Source: Ptychodera flava
Lineage: Eukaryota; Hemichordata; Enteropneusta; Ptychoderidae
Assembly (NCBI RefSeq): GCF_041260155.1
Contig: NC_091933.1
Coordinates: 31,675,933-31,739,932, forward strand
Direction of reading: 5' to 3'
DNA: 64,000 nt
Below the pieces are notes generated by a model. That model was not told the origin of the DNA. It ran no database searches and saw nothing but the letters and a program-made list of their open reading frames with translations. Shown piece after piece: positions 34,641 to 46,000 of this stretch. Both the position numbers and the translations under genes were made by a program. Position 1 is the first letter of the stretch. Each line of letters opens with the position of its first letter.

Positions 34641-36395
34641 ACGACTAGAATTTAGTGATAATAACAGGAGATTCTATGTTAGAATATACACTAGCAATGC
34701 AGGTAAGGTTTATGTGTCTTTCTATTGGTTCAGTCACTTCGAGCTTGAATCAAAGAAACAATTGTCTTGAGGCAATTAAGCCATTAAGGGTTCTTTCATG
34801 CATACCCGTACGTAGAGCATACAATGCCACACTGGTATGGTAAAAAGCATATTTCCCTCCAGTCACTACCACATACTCTATCCATGCATCTGCAGTCCTC
34901 TCATAACGCAATTGTGCAAGTTTACTGCAATGTGCAAACCAGTGTTGTGGTTTTCTCTATCTGTTTAACGAAATACACGTCTCTTCCTTTGTCTGTTATG
35001 CAAGACCTCTTGTTGCATGTTGTTGGTACACTGAAAAAAGGCAAATTTCATGGAGGAAAAAAATAGCGATTGTAACATGTGTTTTAACCTAAGATTTAAG
35101 AACTGAAGAGGCGGAAGGAATTCAGTGATAACTATCCTATATGGCAATTAAAACACAACAAAGTCTTGGTTAAGCTTTATATGTCTCATGACTGCTCACA
35201 AAGAAAGAAGATGCTACAAGTAGCAAAGTGAATGAAAAGAAATGTAATTTCAAAGTTGAACACTGGGGGCATGGCAATATGCCCATTGTGTATGCATTAA
35301 AGTGAATAAGCAAAGAAGACAACTGCTGTGACTTGATAGATGAATGACCAACACATTGACAGTGTATGATGGGGAAACATGGCTTCCCTTCAACAGTAAT
35401 AAAGCAGTAAATTGAACTTGATGTAGTGGGCAGTTCCATTGATGGTAATATCCAGTTGAAATCATTCATTTGTGTTGCATGTTTGAAAGTCAAAGGTCAC
35501 TTTCATTTATCGTGTATAGCTTGTCCTCCGATGCAAGTAAGTAAGTACCTACTAAATTGTGTTTATGTACAAATTTGTTTTGACAGGGATGTAATTGTGA
35601 TTGTACTGTCTTAATTTGTGCACAACTAAGCAATTTCCCCCTTGCTGCACCACTGTAATCCTTAATCATTCTAAAGTATACTTAACTTTCTTTAGAAACT
35701 ATCCACAGCCATGACTAGCTGTATGTTGAGATATCACTGAACATAATTTATCAATTACAATCTTTTCACACTATAGTAACTTTTGCAGCCACATTGTGAA
35801 TATCAGAATAACCTTTCTATATTGATATCTTTCTATATGATGTAAGGGGTCAAATATTCCTAGTGTTGACGTATGTTGAATTTCAACCCAATAAGCTTAT
35901 CTGGAATTATCCAAAAAATTAAGAGGAGCTTGAAGGATGTATGAGGATGGTACATTCGAAGCAAGCATTAAAGGTCAGGATTTTGCCCTTTTTGACATAC
36001 AAATAGTCACTAATTTTGATCCGTTTCCCTCAAAGGACTTCCTTTTAAAGGTTATGTCAGTGTTTACTGCACAGAAAAAAACTATTGATTACTGCACACC
36101 CCTTCATTGAATGATATGTCCTTTCTCACTGTAATATTAGACATTGCAGACCTGATGATTTAACAGGCAACAACCCTCTTCTTATCACAGTAGAAGAATC
36201 AATCGTTGCTGACTGATACCGGAGTGAAACTTAAACTTGGTTCACACAAAGGCATCAGGTAAGGTAGAGATACTATTCGGATTTCTCGTGTGACTATTTG
36301 CTTGTGAAATTTTATTGCGATAGTCTATGCAAAACTCTCAACCTATGGAAATGTTTGAGTGTATTTTTGCACGTAACATTTATTAAATTTCATTG
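34641..36395 (+). repeat. Upstream block U7
   Basis: Closest to U2, without hairpin or TTAA MITEs. The first 0.3 kb is missing in U2. It runs into P4. Confidence 0.75.
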
Positions 36396-36953
36396 ACTCA
36401 CAGCACAGCCTTAGGGTTTACATCAGTTCATGAAGTATTGCATTAACACAAACGGAACAATTATTATCATCATCAGTTAAATTGCAGAACTCTTGTCTGC
36501 TGGCATTCCTTTGATATTGAGATTTCTCAAATATCCCTTCAAATTGTTAATATGGAAATTGTGATTGAAAAGGAAAACAAAACTCCCTCTAATTAAGCTA
36601 TAAAGATACCAATAAAAAACATCTTCTGAGACATTGTCCATTGACGTTTATTTGTTAAATATATTTCTAAGTTGGTGTGTCAGCATATTGCAGCAGATTG
36701 TTGTACTAGATGGGCTCTTAAAAGAGAATAGATATAAAGTTAGCATTTGAACATTCCTTCATTGACTACTCTCCATTTTATGACCATATATGGAGATGTT
36801 TGTGAAGACTGGTGCGATATATATATCTTCTGTCAAACAACTGATGAGGAGAGATAGGAGATATTATTTTAATGCTTGGATTGTCCACCACAGACAGAAG
36901 GATCATGGTGAATCTATGACACTCTCCAATTACTTGTATTATTTTTTTCTAGA
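36396..36953 (+). promoter_or_regulatory. Proximal block P4 before C1q copy 4
   Basis: TATA-like 'catatatggag' near 36,784 and acceptor 'tttttttctag' just before ATG. Nearly the same as P2. Confidence 0.45.
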
Positions 36954-38420
36954 ATGGATGGGAGAACAGTAAATCTAGTTTTTATTTTAATTCTGATGTT
37001 TCTTCAAATCACTACTGCACAAGTCACTGATGAAGGCCAGTGTCTGAGTATCTGTGCAGAGTCTTGGCCTGATACAAAGGGTCCTATTGGACCTCCCGGA
37101 CCACCTGGTGCACCTGGCATTTCTGGACCGGTAGGAAGACAAGGTAATACTGCCCTCTATCGGGCTCTAATACTTGGACATGGATATACATGTAATGTAC
37201 TCAAAATTACGTTAATTAGAAGTTGTGAGATGCCTCAGATACAGTTGCCATATTAATGTGTGTGTCTGTACATAATGAATCTATTAGTTTCAATTGTAAA
37301 CGATAAAAGCGTTTATTTAATCCTGCAAAACATATTATTCAAAAAGCCAACAGAATAATTGCCATAGGCTGACACTGTTTATTGCAGCTGTCAGACCCAT
37401 TTTATCCTGTTGCATAACATAAATGATGTATATAATGCATCAGTTAAATATCTCTTTATCCTCTTTTCCAGCTTAGAACAGCAACAAGGGCAAATAATTA
37501 TATTGGTGATAGTTCATCCCCTATTCTGGCCTTATTTCCAGTTTGTCATAGCAGCATTCATATATCAAATCAGTATTTTACATCGACATATTCTCTCAAC
37601 ACACTAAAGCTGTGACAGTTTTGTGTTTCATGCATGGTACAGTTTTGTTCGTCCCAATTGTAGTCTCTAGCATGCACCATGAAAAACAAAAATATCTGTT
37701 GAAAATGCCCCAAGTTGTTTTTAAGATCCTTGAGGATAGCTTGGTACCTGGGTAGCATTTGCTTCTACATACCATGACAATCGAACGTGCCAAGTATGAT
37801 ATTTCTGCACAGTGAATTGATATGTATTGATTCAGTATACAATCAAGTCAATATCAATGAAGGATATCTATTAACCTCAGATTATGTACAAACCCTTTTC
37901 ATATCAGAGTAGAGGTAGTACGTCTCTTATTCCTCCCTGTGCATATAGTAGCCACCAAAGTTTCTGTAAATTTGCAGTTTATTATTGTTTTTGAGTATTG
38001 TTATCAGAAATGGCAGGAAGATATTTGATACTACAAAAGTAAGTGATTTACATGTTCCATTTCCAAATTTGTAGGTCAGCCTGGTGTGATTGGTCCAGTT
38101 GGGACTCAAGGCACCAAAGGTGAACGAGGTGAAAACGGAATCAAGGGAGATGTTGGAGGCAAAGGAGAACAAGGTAAATATTAATTAGGATGGGAGAAAT
38201 ACAATTTTATGCAAATTCTGTGAAATTTGGCCGTATGGTACAGTACAGTGTGAGCCCATTGGGCCAGAAAATAATATTGTTCATTGCATATTTTCTGCAA
38301 ATTAGCTACAGAGGCGATGAACAAAATCAACAAACTAACAAAGCAGCAAGGGGCATTCTGCATATTTGGATATTAGGTAGTTAGTTAATAGTTAGTTACT
38401 TAGTTAGCTAGCTAGTTAGT

Positions 38421-38469
<49 letters not shown>

Positions 38470-39695
38470 GGGTACATTGAGTGATAGATTGATTTGATTG
38501 ATAGATACCATAGATAGATAGATACCATAGATAGATAGATCAATCGATCGATCGATAGACAGTATTACTACTCAATAGCATGCATTTTTGCGCTCTGTCT
38601 TCGACTGTGTCTCATACGTGTGATGATGTCTGCATCCTTACTCATGGCAATACGGCAATCAAGCAGTTGTAACGTGGGATATCCTCATAATATCATACAA
38701 GCTTGCGAATTGTACTTCACATTGATCAATTCAGTGTCATTGATTTTTTATATAGCAAACTTTTGTCCCAGTGGGTAATTGCCTGTCATGTAACATGTCA
38801 AACATGTGCATATTTACATCAAATCTTCTCAATTAGATTAATCTTGAACATTTTTACTCTCGTGGGTTTGTTTGTCATTTTCTTTGCCCATTGATAAGTT
38901 TCATTATAAGGCTGATATCTTCATTTATAATCAGTTAATGTGAAGACAATTTTATAATATAAAACAATATCACTACAATCTGCACGCGACTGTACAAGTG
39001 TCTTTCTTCCACTGTTTTCTATAAATCCAGTACCCTTTTGTTTGCAACAAAAGACTTTAAATTATTAGATGTCCAAACTGACTGCCTACAAAACAAAGTA
39101 ACACCTCATATTTCAACTTTCGTTCTCTGACATTTAAGGTGAGTATGGAGTCAAAGGTCAAGCTGGTCTTCCTGGAAAGGTTGGTCCACAGGGGTCAAAA
39201 GGTGAGAGTGGTAACAATGGAACCGATGGTGTCAAGGGCGATACTGGAGAACCTGGGGTCAAAGGTCAAAAAGGTGAAGAGGGTGAAGTGCAGCAAGTCA
39301 AGGTGGCATTCACTGTATCAAGGGGATCTGGTATCACAGGAACCAGTGCAGAGCAAACAATCACCTACACTGATGTCATAGTAAATGAAGGTGCCAATAT
39401 TGATGTCAACACAGGTGTGTTTACTTGTGAAGTTCCTGGCATCTATTATTTCTCATTCACGTTCAAATCATATTTTGAGAAATACTTGTACATACGATTA
39501 AAACAAAATGATAGTTACAAGTTTGCAGTTTTTCAGACTTCCCAACCAATGTATAACACACACTCTCAGAGTGGTATGTTACACCTGAATCAAGGCGATC
39601 AAGTTAAATTGGTGATGCCAGCTGGTACTCATTGTCAGGCTCATTATTGCACCCATTGTAACGTTTTCAATGGCTTTCTTGTCTATCCAGACTAA
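36954..39695 (+). CDS. Secreted collagen-like C1q-domain protein, copy 4
   Basis: Exons 36954-37143 (190 nt), 38075-38173 (99 nt) and 39139-39695 (557 nt) give 846 nt, 281 aa, the same layout as copy 1. The signal peptide reads MDGRTVNLVFILILMFLQ, followed by [16 protein letters not shown] and about 28 Gly-X-Y triplets follow ([19 protein letters not shown] in exon 2). The C1q head contains [29 protein letters not shown] and GFLVYPD. Copy-specific changes are SRGSGIT, FKSYFEKYLYIR, FQTSQPMYN and [13 protein letters not shown]. The last adds a cysteine that may be unpaired. No break was seen. The start is the ATG after the splice-like TCTAG, as in the other copies. An extracellular, probably trimeric, recognition protein is the family expectation. 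Confidence 0.92.
38421..38560. repeat. GATA-type microsatellite in intron 2 of copy 4
   Basis: About twelve GATA units, then imperfect 'gataccatagatagata' and 'cgatcgatcgat' stretches. Same intron position as the long tract in copy 1. Confidence 0.95.
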
Positions 39696-40257
39696 TTCAA
39701 GAGCCTAGACTTTCGTGTCTGGGTTTTCAATTGTCATGTACACTTTACTGTTACAGTTTATGGATGGTGCATATTTTAAAATTCCGATGAAAATGTCCCT
39801 TTATCATTCAGTTCTAAAGCTATAGTTTAGATTTTTTTCTGGAGACATTTCTAAAATTTAATCGTGTACCACTTCCTGAAAAGTAAGGCTATGACAAGAA
39901 TTCTCACTTGTCACTGTTTCTTTCCATAATTTTGGTGACAATGAGCATTTTGTTTGTTATCACTTTTTTTTCCAGTGAGTCAGTCTGCTTTCCAAACATA
40001 TATTTAGCTGATAACTTTCATGTATTTTATAGAGTTCTGCTTACTGAATGCTGCAGGAAGAGGTAGTTTGTATAAAGCACATCGATTTGTGACTTTAATA
40101 CTTCATTTCCTCCATTGTCAATCTCTGCTACACAGAAACAGAAAAAAAAACTTTATCCAAAGACTTTCAAGCAATGCTTGCTGATCAGAAACAACACTTG
40201 AATGAATGCCATGATCGACATCAAATTTTTCATTGAATATAATGTAGACTCTTTGCC
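39696..40257 (+). repeat. 3' flank of C1q copy 4
   Basis: Homologous to 5473-6010 and 31657-32215, including 'gagcctagactttcgtgtct', and probably 3' UTR. Homology ends where the MITE at 40266 is inserted, although later fragments such as 'gaagatactgacagcagcag' (40,768) are shared. Confidence 0.7.
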
Positions 40258-40265
40258 CAAGAATA

Positions 40266-40725
40266 CTATTAGTGCAAGATGCTAGGTATAATGATATTCA
40301 AATATGCAGATAGACTTGGTTCAAGTCTGTGATTTGTGAATGTTTGAGTGGAGTGAACGCAATGATTTGTATTTTGCTCTCATCTGAAACGCGCGCGTGA
40401 GTGGACGCGATGAGTAGGGTGAACGCGATGAGTGGAGTGAACGCTATACAGCGGAGTAACTCACTACTGCGCAGACTCAAACGTGATGCATTCAATCGCT
40501 GGGAAAACCTGGCGTGAGCTGCCAAATTCCGGATAGGTTTGTACGAAATAGGAGAGACACAAGAGAAACTATTATAAATGATTTTATTTTTTTAAAATTC
40601 ACCGACTTGAACCAATTCAAATATGCAGATTACATTAATGAGCATTGTTTCGGTATTAAAATTCTATGCTAATGACCCTTAATCAAAGTGGAATATTCAT
40701 GTACCTCGGGATCTTGCATTGTATA
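40266..40725. mobile_element. hAT-like MITE, copy 1 (split)
   Basis: Starts CTATTAGTGCAAGATG and ends TCTTGCATTGTATA. It is flanked by the 8-bp duplication CAAGAATA (40258-40265 and 40726-40733). Without the nested 319-bp insertion it is 141 bp, matching the 140-bp copy at 41309. The 8-bp target duplication and short TIR (TGCAAGAT) fit a hAT-type non-autonomous element. Confidence 0.8.
40312..40630. mobile_element. Nested 319-bp insertion with 16-bp direct repeats
   Basis: ATTCAAATATGCAGAT stands at 40296-40311 and again at 40615-40630. The intact MITE at 41309 has it once, so 319 bp were inserted here. The insert begins agacttggttcaagtctgtg and ends with the near-complement 'caccgacttgaacca'. 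It holds a minisatellite of 'gagtgaacgcgatgagtg' type. A 16-bp duplication suggests LINE-type target-primed insertion (SINE-like), while the inverted ends are unusual for a SINE. Confidence 0.7.
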
Positions 40726-41308
40726 CAAGAATAACAGAAAATGATTAATAATAACAAATAATACTGCGTAGAAGATACTGACAGCAGCAGTGTATGCGTG
40801 TATCTCAAATTCTTTATTTAATCACTTTATAAAAGGACCACTGTACGTTGTGTAAACAATATATTCAAACACCTAGTTTACCTGTTTCCTCTCATGAAAA
40901 CAGTTCACACACGTCACGTGTCAGACGAGGCAGGTATAGATTTTGTTTAATCTGTCAAACGGTTGGACATAAATTGGCAATTTTTACCATGATAACAACT
41001 CATTGTGTATAATAAGGGACGTATTGTGCCATCATTATCATTGCAATAGCAACTGTACTGCCCAATCTGAAAAAACAGTGCTCTGTCTAAAAACTGGCAA
41101 TTTTTGCATATGACACAGAGGATGTTCTTCTCAATCCCAGCATTCTTCGTGTATGTCCCCATTCATATGCACTATTTTTCTCACTTTTTCTATTTTTAGG
41201 CTAAATTTTCTTTTGCAGGCATTTCTTAATTTTTACAGCAGGCATTTAATTTCTTAAATTGTACACAATTTTACTGAACATAACATGCAAATTCACCAGT
41301 CATTCTTT

Positions 41309-41448
41309 CTATTAGTGCAAGATGAGGGGTATAATGATATTCAAATATGCAGATTACACTAATGAGCATTGTTTCGGTATTAAAATTCTATGCTAATGAC
41401 CCTTAATCAATGTGGAATATTCATGTACCTCGGGATCTGCATTGTAGT
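41309..41448. mobile_element. hAT-like MITE, copy 2 (intact, 140 bp)
   Basis: CTATTAGTGCAAGATG to ATCTGCATTGTAGT, flanked by CATTCTTT on both sides (41301-41308, 41449-41456). It differs from copy 1 at only a few positions, apart from the nested insertion there. Confidence 0.82.
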
Positions 41449-41456
41449 CATTCTTT

Positions 41457-43037
41457 GCCTTACATTCATTTAGCGCAGTGCTTTCTTGAAGTATTTCTGA
41501 AAATGAGTAATAATATTGAACACGTAGCAGAGGATCTATCTGGCAGTAGCATTTGATGTTAATGTATTTCTATCCTCAAATAATTGATACATTAGGGTAT
41601 ATAAAATGCCTCACCAAAGTATGAGCAGTGCCAAGAATGTGTTATGAACACCTCATCAACACTTACCCTTGCAACACAACAATGCACTTTCAAAGGCCAC
41701 TACATTGGTATGTTTACTACAATGCCAAAACCAGTCTGTATTTAAACACTTTGGAGATTGCTTTCAAAAAAACACAAAACTTGGGAGCTACACAGAGACT
41801 CAAGTCTCTTTCGCTGAAACGGGAACTACTAAGTTGCATTCTTTCACATGATTTCCTTTTGTCCATTTGAAGAGATTATTGCACTATCACCATTTCAGGA
41901 GAAATGCGTCGTTATATCTTAAGTCTGTTTTTGGTTCAGGGAATTAGGATTCCATTTCACTTTAGTATTCAACAGTGAATTGGTTTTCAATAGACGGTTA
42001 ATAAGGATCCTGAAATTTTATTTGCATGTGTGATCAAATGGCCAACAATGCAGCATGTTATAGAAATAATTTATTGATCATCGGAATAATTGTAGAATTT
42101 ACAAAATGGTCTTGGTTTTACATCGCATACTCATCACTTTTTTCTTTGAAGTTATGACGTTTCAATCAAAGACACTTTGGTTCATCCCTGAAAATCTGCA
42201 AACTTTGTAGAAAAAACTAAAAACATGACCAGAAAATGGTTAAATACTGAAAGATTATCTCAACCACAATTATTGCATACACAAGCAAATGACATATTCA
42301 TTGATATCAAATATGTCTTCTTTGGCTTTCAAACTTTCAATCATCACTGGGAAAAACCGCTGATATTGATGATGTAAAAAAAATAAAATGTTTAACGTCT
42401 ACATGTTCTTTACATTCAAATAAACTGTGCCATAAATATGCAAACTTTCAATAGCGATACATGTCTGATGCCATTCAAAAGATTTTAAAGTTCCTGATGA
42501 TGAACTCTAGTTTGTATTTGCTCTGTCTGAAATCCATGACAATTGGTTCGGTCAAAGTCTGTTTAAGAAAGAACTACATCACCGACAGACAACAGCAAAC
42601 TAAGGATTTTGCGAGTATTTTATGAAAACTCTGTACATTCTTGATCCATTAAATGTCACATTTAGCTTGGTACTTCCCCAAATCATCATTTCCATCCCAA
42701 AGATTTCTGGTTTAAACAGCAAATATGACATTTACGAAACTCTATCAATCATCTCATTCCCTGAATTTCTCACGAAATTTGAAATTCACTCAAAATTACA
42801 CAAATATACGACAGCAATGGCCTAATAATAAATACTCTATAATACAACTACATCACCGAGCATTGCACTGTTGGAGAAACTGACAGTTTTTCAACGGAAT
42901 ATGCTGAACAAATTGTGAAAATGACTGACAAGAAATGGCATGATGAAGTTTCTTTAACAACCCATCTGGTCACATCCAGGATATGGTAGATTTCTCGGCT
43001 GGGTGTTTCTCTGCGTTTTCCTGGCGCACCATTGGTT
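41457..43037. other. Spacer between C1q cluster and tafazzin
   Basis: No gene is recognised. On the minus strand this would hold the tafazzin 3' UTR; an AATAAA on that strand at about 42,069-42,074 is a candidate poly(A) signal. The short frames at 41628-41870 and 42848-43111 are not supported. Confidence 0.4.
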
Positions 43038-46000
43038 TCATGAGATGTGCGAGTCTTCTTGTTTTCCATAATGCAAGGCCTCTGCCTTGGCTCTGAGGCT
43101 GATGAATTCATGCTGAATGGCGTCCGTGATTGTCTTTCTTATTTCAACCTGTGGAATGAGAACCAACTATAATGAACAGGCTACTGCCACGGACAAAAGA
43201 CTTTGAAGTACATCTGTGCAAGCCGTACAACTTAATTTATAACATGGTGTATCGCAATCAGTTGTGAAGGTGTAGCTATGGAAAACATGAGGTGACAAAA
43301 TGATAGGAAAAGATTGGTACCATGACTTTTTAATCTTGTTTGTTCAAAGCCGGTAACATGTGACAACTGCTAGATGAAATTTAGTTTATAGTAACTCCAA
43401 TAACCATGTGACCTGTGTTAAAGGCCCTTTTGGCGATCCCTGGGATCGCCTTTGTTCTTGTCTGTAAGAGGATTATGGAGGTGTGATAGCCTTTTGTTTT
43501 CCATCGAAATTGTAATCTAGTATTAAGTAAATTTTCTGATGAGACAATATGGTGCCAACACAGGCCTTTAACAACTTCCTCATAGAATCAGTGTGGTTTG
43601 ACGTGTCATCCATTCAATATCAATGATTATTTTTCATATTTCTGGGAGCCTCTCAAGCTGAAAATTGTCCATTCATACACGATTTAACAGAGCTGGAGCA
43701 GATGAAATGACTGAAAATTATGAATCCACTGGAATGCAACTAAAAAGGGCAAGTTTCTCCTCCAATATGTTCGGAGACTTGTAGTTTTCTGTTTCAATAA
43801 ACCACATTTATTCAGTTGTGCATATTCATTCTGTTAGGAGCCATGGATACTTAAAACACGTGCACGGTAAACGCAACTTCAGTGATAGGGGGTATGGCTG
43901 TATTTCAATTACCGTGTGCAAAAATCAAACTATATGTTTTCATATCATAACATCTCGCTACACGTTTTTATGTATCGTAAAATATTGCTATACTGTTTGG
44001 CGTGTACCAGGCCAGTACGGCAGCCCCTGCTACACCAGAATTCTTTTGACATACATTTGGTTCAGTGCATGAGTAAAATCATCTTGGATACACAGTTTCA
44101 TCTTGTTTCATGCTATTGGTTGCATCATTGTTGAGTTGGCGCTGAACTAGCAGGGTGGGGCGGGGGCAGGGGTTACGTTAGCGTATGAGTGATTTCATAG
44201 CGACAGTATTACCGATTGTTGGTTATACTGAAACAGAATGAGGCTTGGTTGGATTTTCGCACTTCCAAACTTTCATTTAGGGGAGGGGGTTGAGGCCAAA
44301 CTCAATTAGTTGCGTTTACTACGCATGTGTTTTAATTATCCACGGCCCCTTAGTACATGGAGTGCATTCAGATAAGTACCACAAAGTCAGCGGGATAGAC
44401 AGACAAGTCTCATGTACAATATTTGTGATGAGCTTAGGTATCACAGCACCATTTTAGACTAACCAACTCATCCAGTAATTGCACTAGACCAGCATGGGAC
44501 AACTCTGTCTGATAGATAGATGTACAGTCGATTGCACTTGATCTCCAATGTAGCTGTTTGAGTAACAACAGCTGAAAGTTGCAACACCACGCACTTTGCT
44601 GCACCGCACCGAACATTATAGAACAAGGTAAAAGTCCAAACACCTGAACATAGTTTTGATGATCATTTATTTTATGAACATGAGTAAAGTATTGCTTTAG
44701 CTGAGAACACAATCTTCAGACAGCCACACTGTATATCAAGTGCAATCAATTATAAGATCAATTTTCTGTCTAGACAGACTCACCCAAAACTGATTTACCA
44801 TTATCAATAAATGAGTCGGTGACTTTGAAATGTGTTGTGATACCAAGCCAATGCTAAATTCTGTACATGCAACATGTCTGTCTCACACGCTGAGCTGTGG
44901 TACTAATCTGAAATGCACTGTATACTCACTGGCACTCTGTTTTCCAGTCTGAGCTGTCTCAGTAATTCCTGAAAATGTAACGGCTTGCCGACGAGGATGG
45001 TTACTTTCCTTCCAAGCTGAGGAATGTACGGTTCCCTGTTCGGCAACACCTCATCCATACCAACATGCCAGAATGGGATCACTAATGGATCGATTCTGCA
45101 CTCGGCAATTATCCTGCCGACACCTGTGATCAGAAAATTTATCTGCAATGACCATTCATTCATGACAGATTGTGGGGAAAGGAGACATCATACGGCATCG
45201 CCTATTCTAAGGTTCGGACAGCATTTTTGCTCCAGACTTTTGGAAAAATGTAGCTCAAAAGATACAAAGTAATGTTTGCACTTGAGATTGCTGATGAAAA
45301 TATTGTGCAGTTATTTTGAGAGATACTGGGCGATATTCTGTGCTTTCCAGCTCCAGTGCTAGCAGCTAAATCACCGTGCAGTTGTATGTGAGAAACAACT
45401 GATTGGGAGATGTACACATAGCTTAGGAGAGTAAGACAAATATCTTAAACACAATTATCAGAATATCTCAGTCAGTGCTTTTTTTTGAAACTGAATCCTC
45501 AGACTTGGACCTTTCTCTCAGGTCTTCTCACTTGTGTCTTATCAACAAGCCCAAAGCAGGTGTCTCGTAGATCTTGTTTATTTTAGTGAGTCAGTTAGTT
45601 AGTTAGATAGAAAGGTGTCCATTCAACAGTAGCACCCTACCGAAGCCTTTTACAAATAAAACACAGAAATAAATTGTGAATAATTATAAAGATGACGTCC
45701 TCTGAAAGCTTGCTAAAAACAAAGAAACTCACTGCTATTTGAAGATATGAACTTACCCCACTTCAATCTCATCACTTCATGGGTCATGTTTACTTTTCCT
45801 GAAAGAAATGCGGAAACGCCATTCCACCTTTGGTTATTCCGAATAACGCCATTTCTCTTTTACACACAGAGCCAAGCAATTACAGAAAAGCAAACAAAAA
45901 GGACTTACAAACAAGAGGTTACAAAGGTTACATGGCCATCAAAAGAGTAACACAGCTGAGCCCATTGGCATCTGGACATATTGTCTAAATTGAGGTGTTC

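Noticed and set aside
42848-43111. Minus-strand 87-codon frame overlapping the end of tafazzin
   Set aside because: It overlaps the true last exon in another frame; the spliced frame gives the conserved tafazzin C-terminus.
44434-44712. 92-codon minus-strand frame between the last two tafazzin exons
   Set aside because: The exon 44930-45123 joins 43038-43148 in perfect frame with the family sequence, leaving no room for it.
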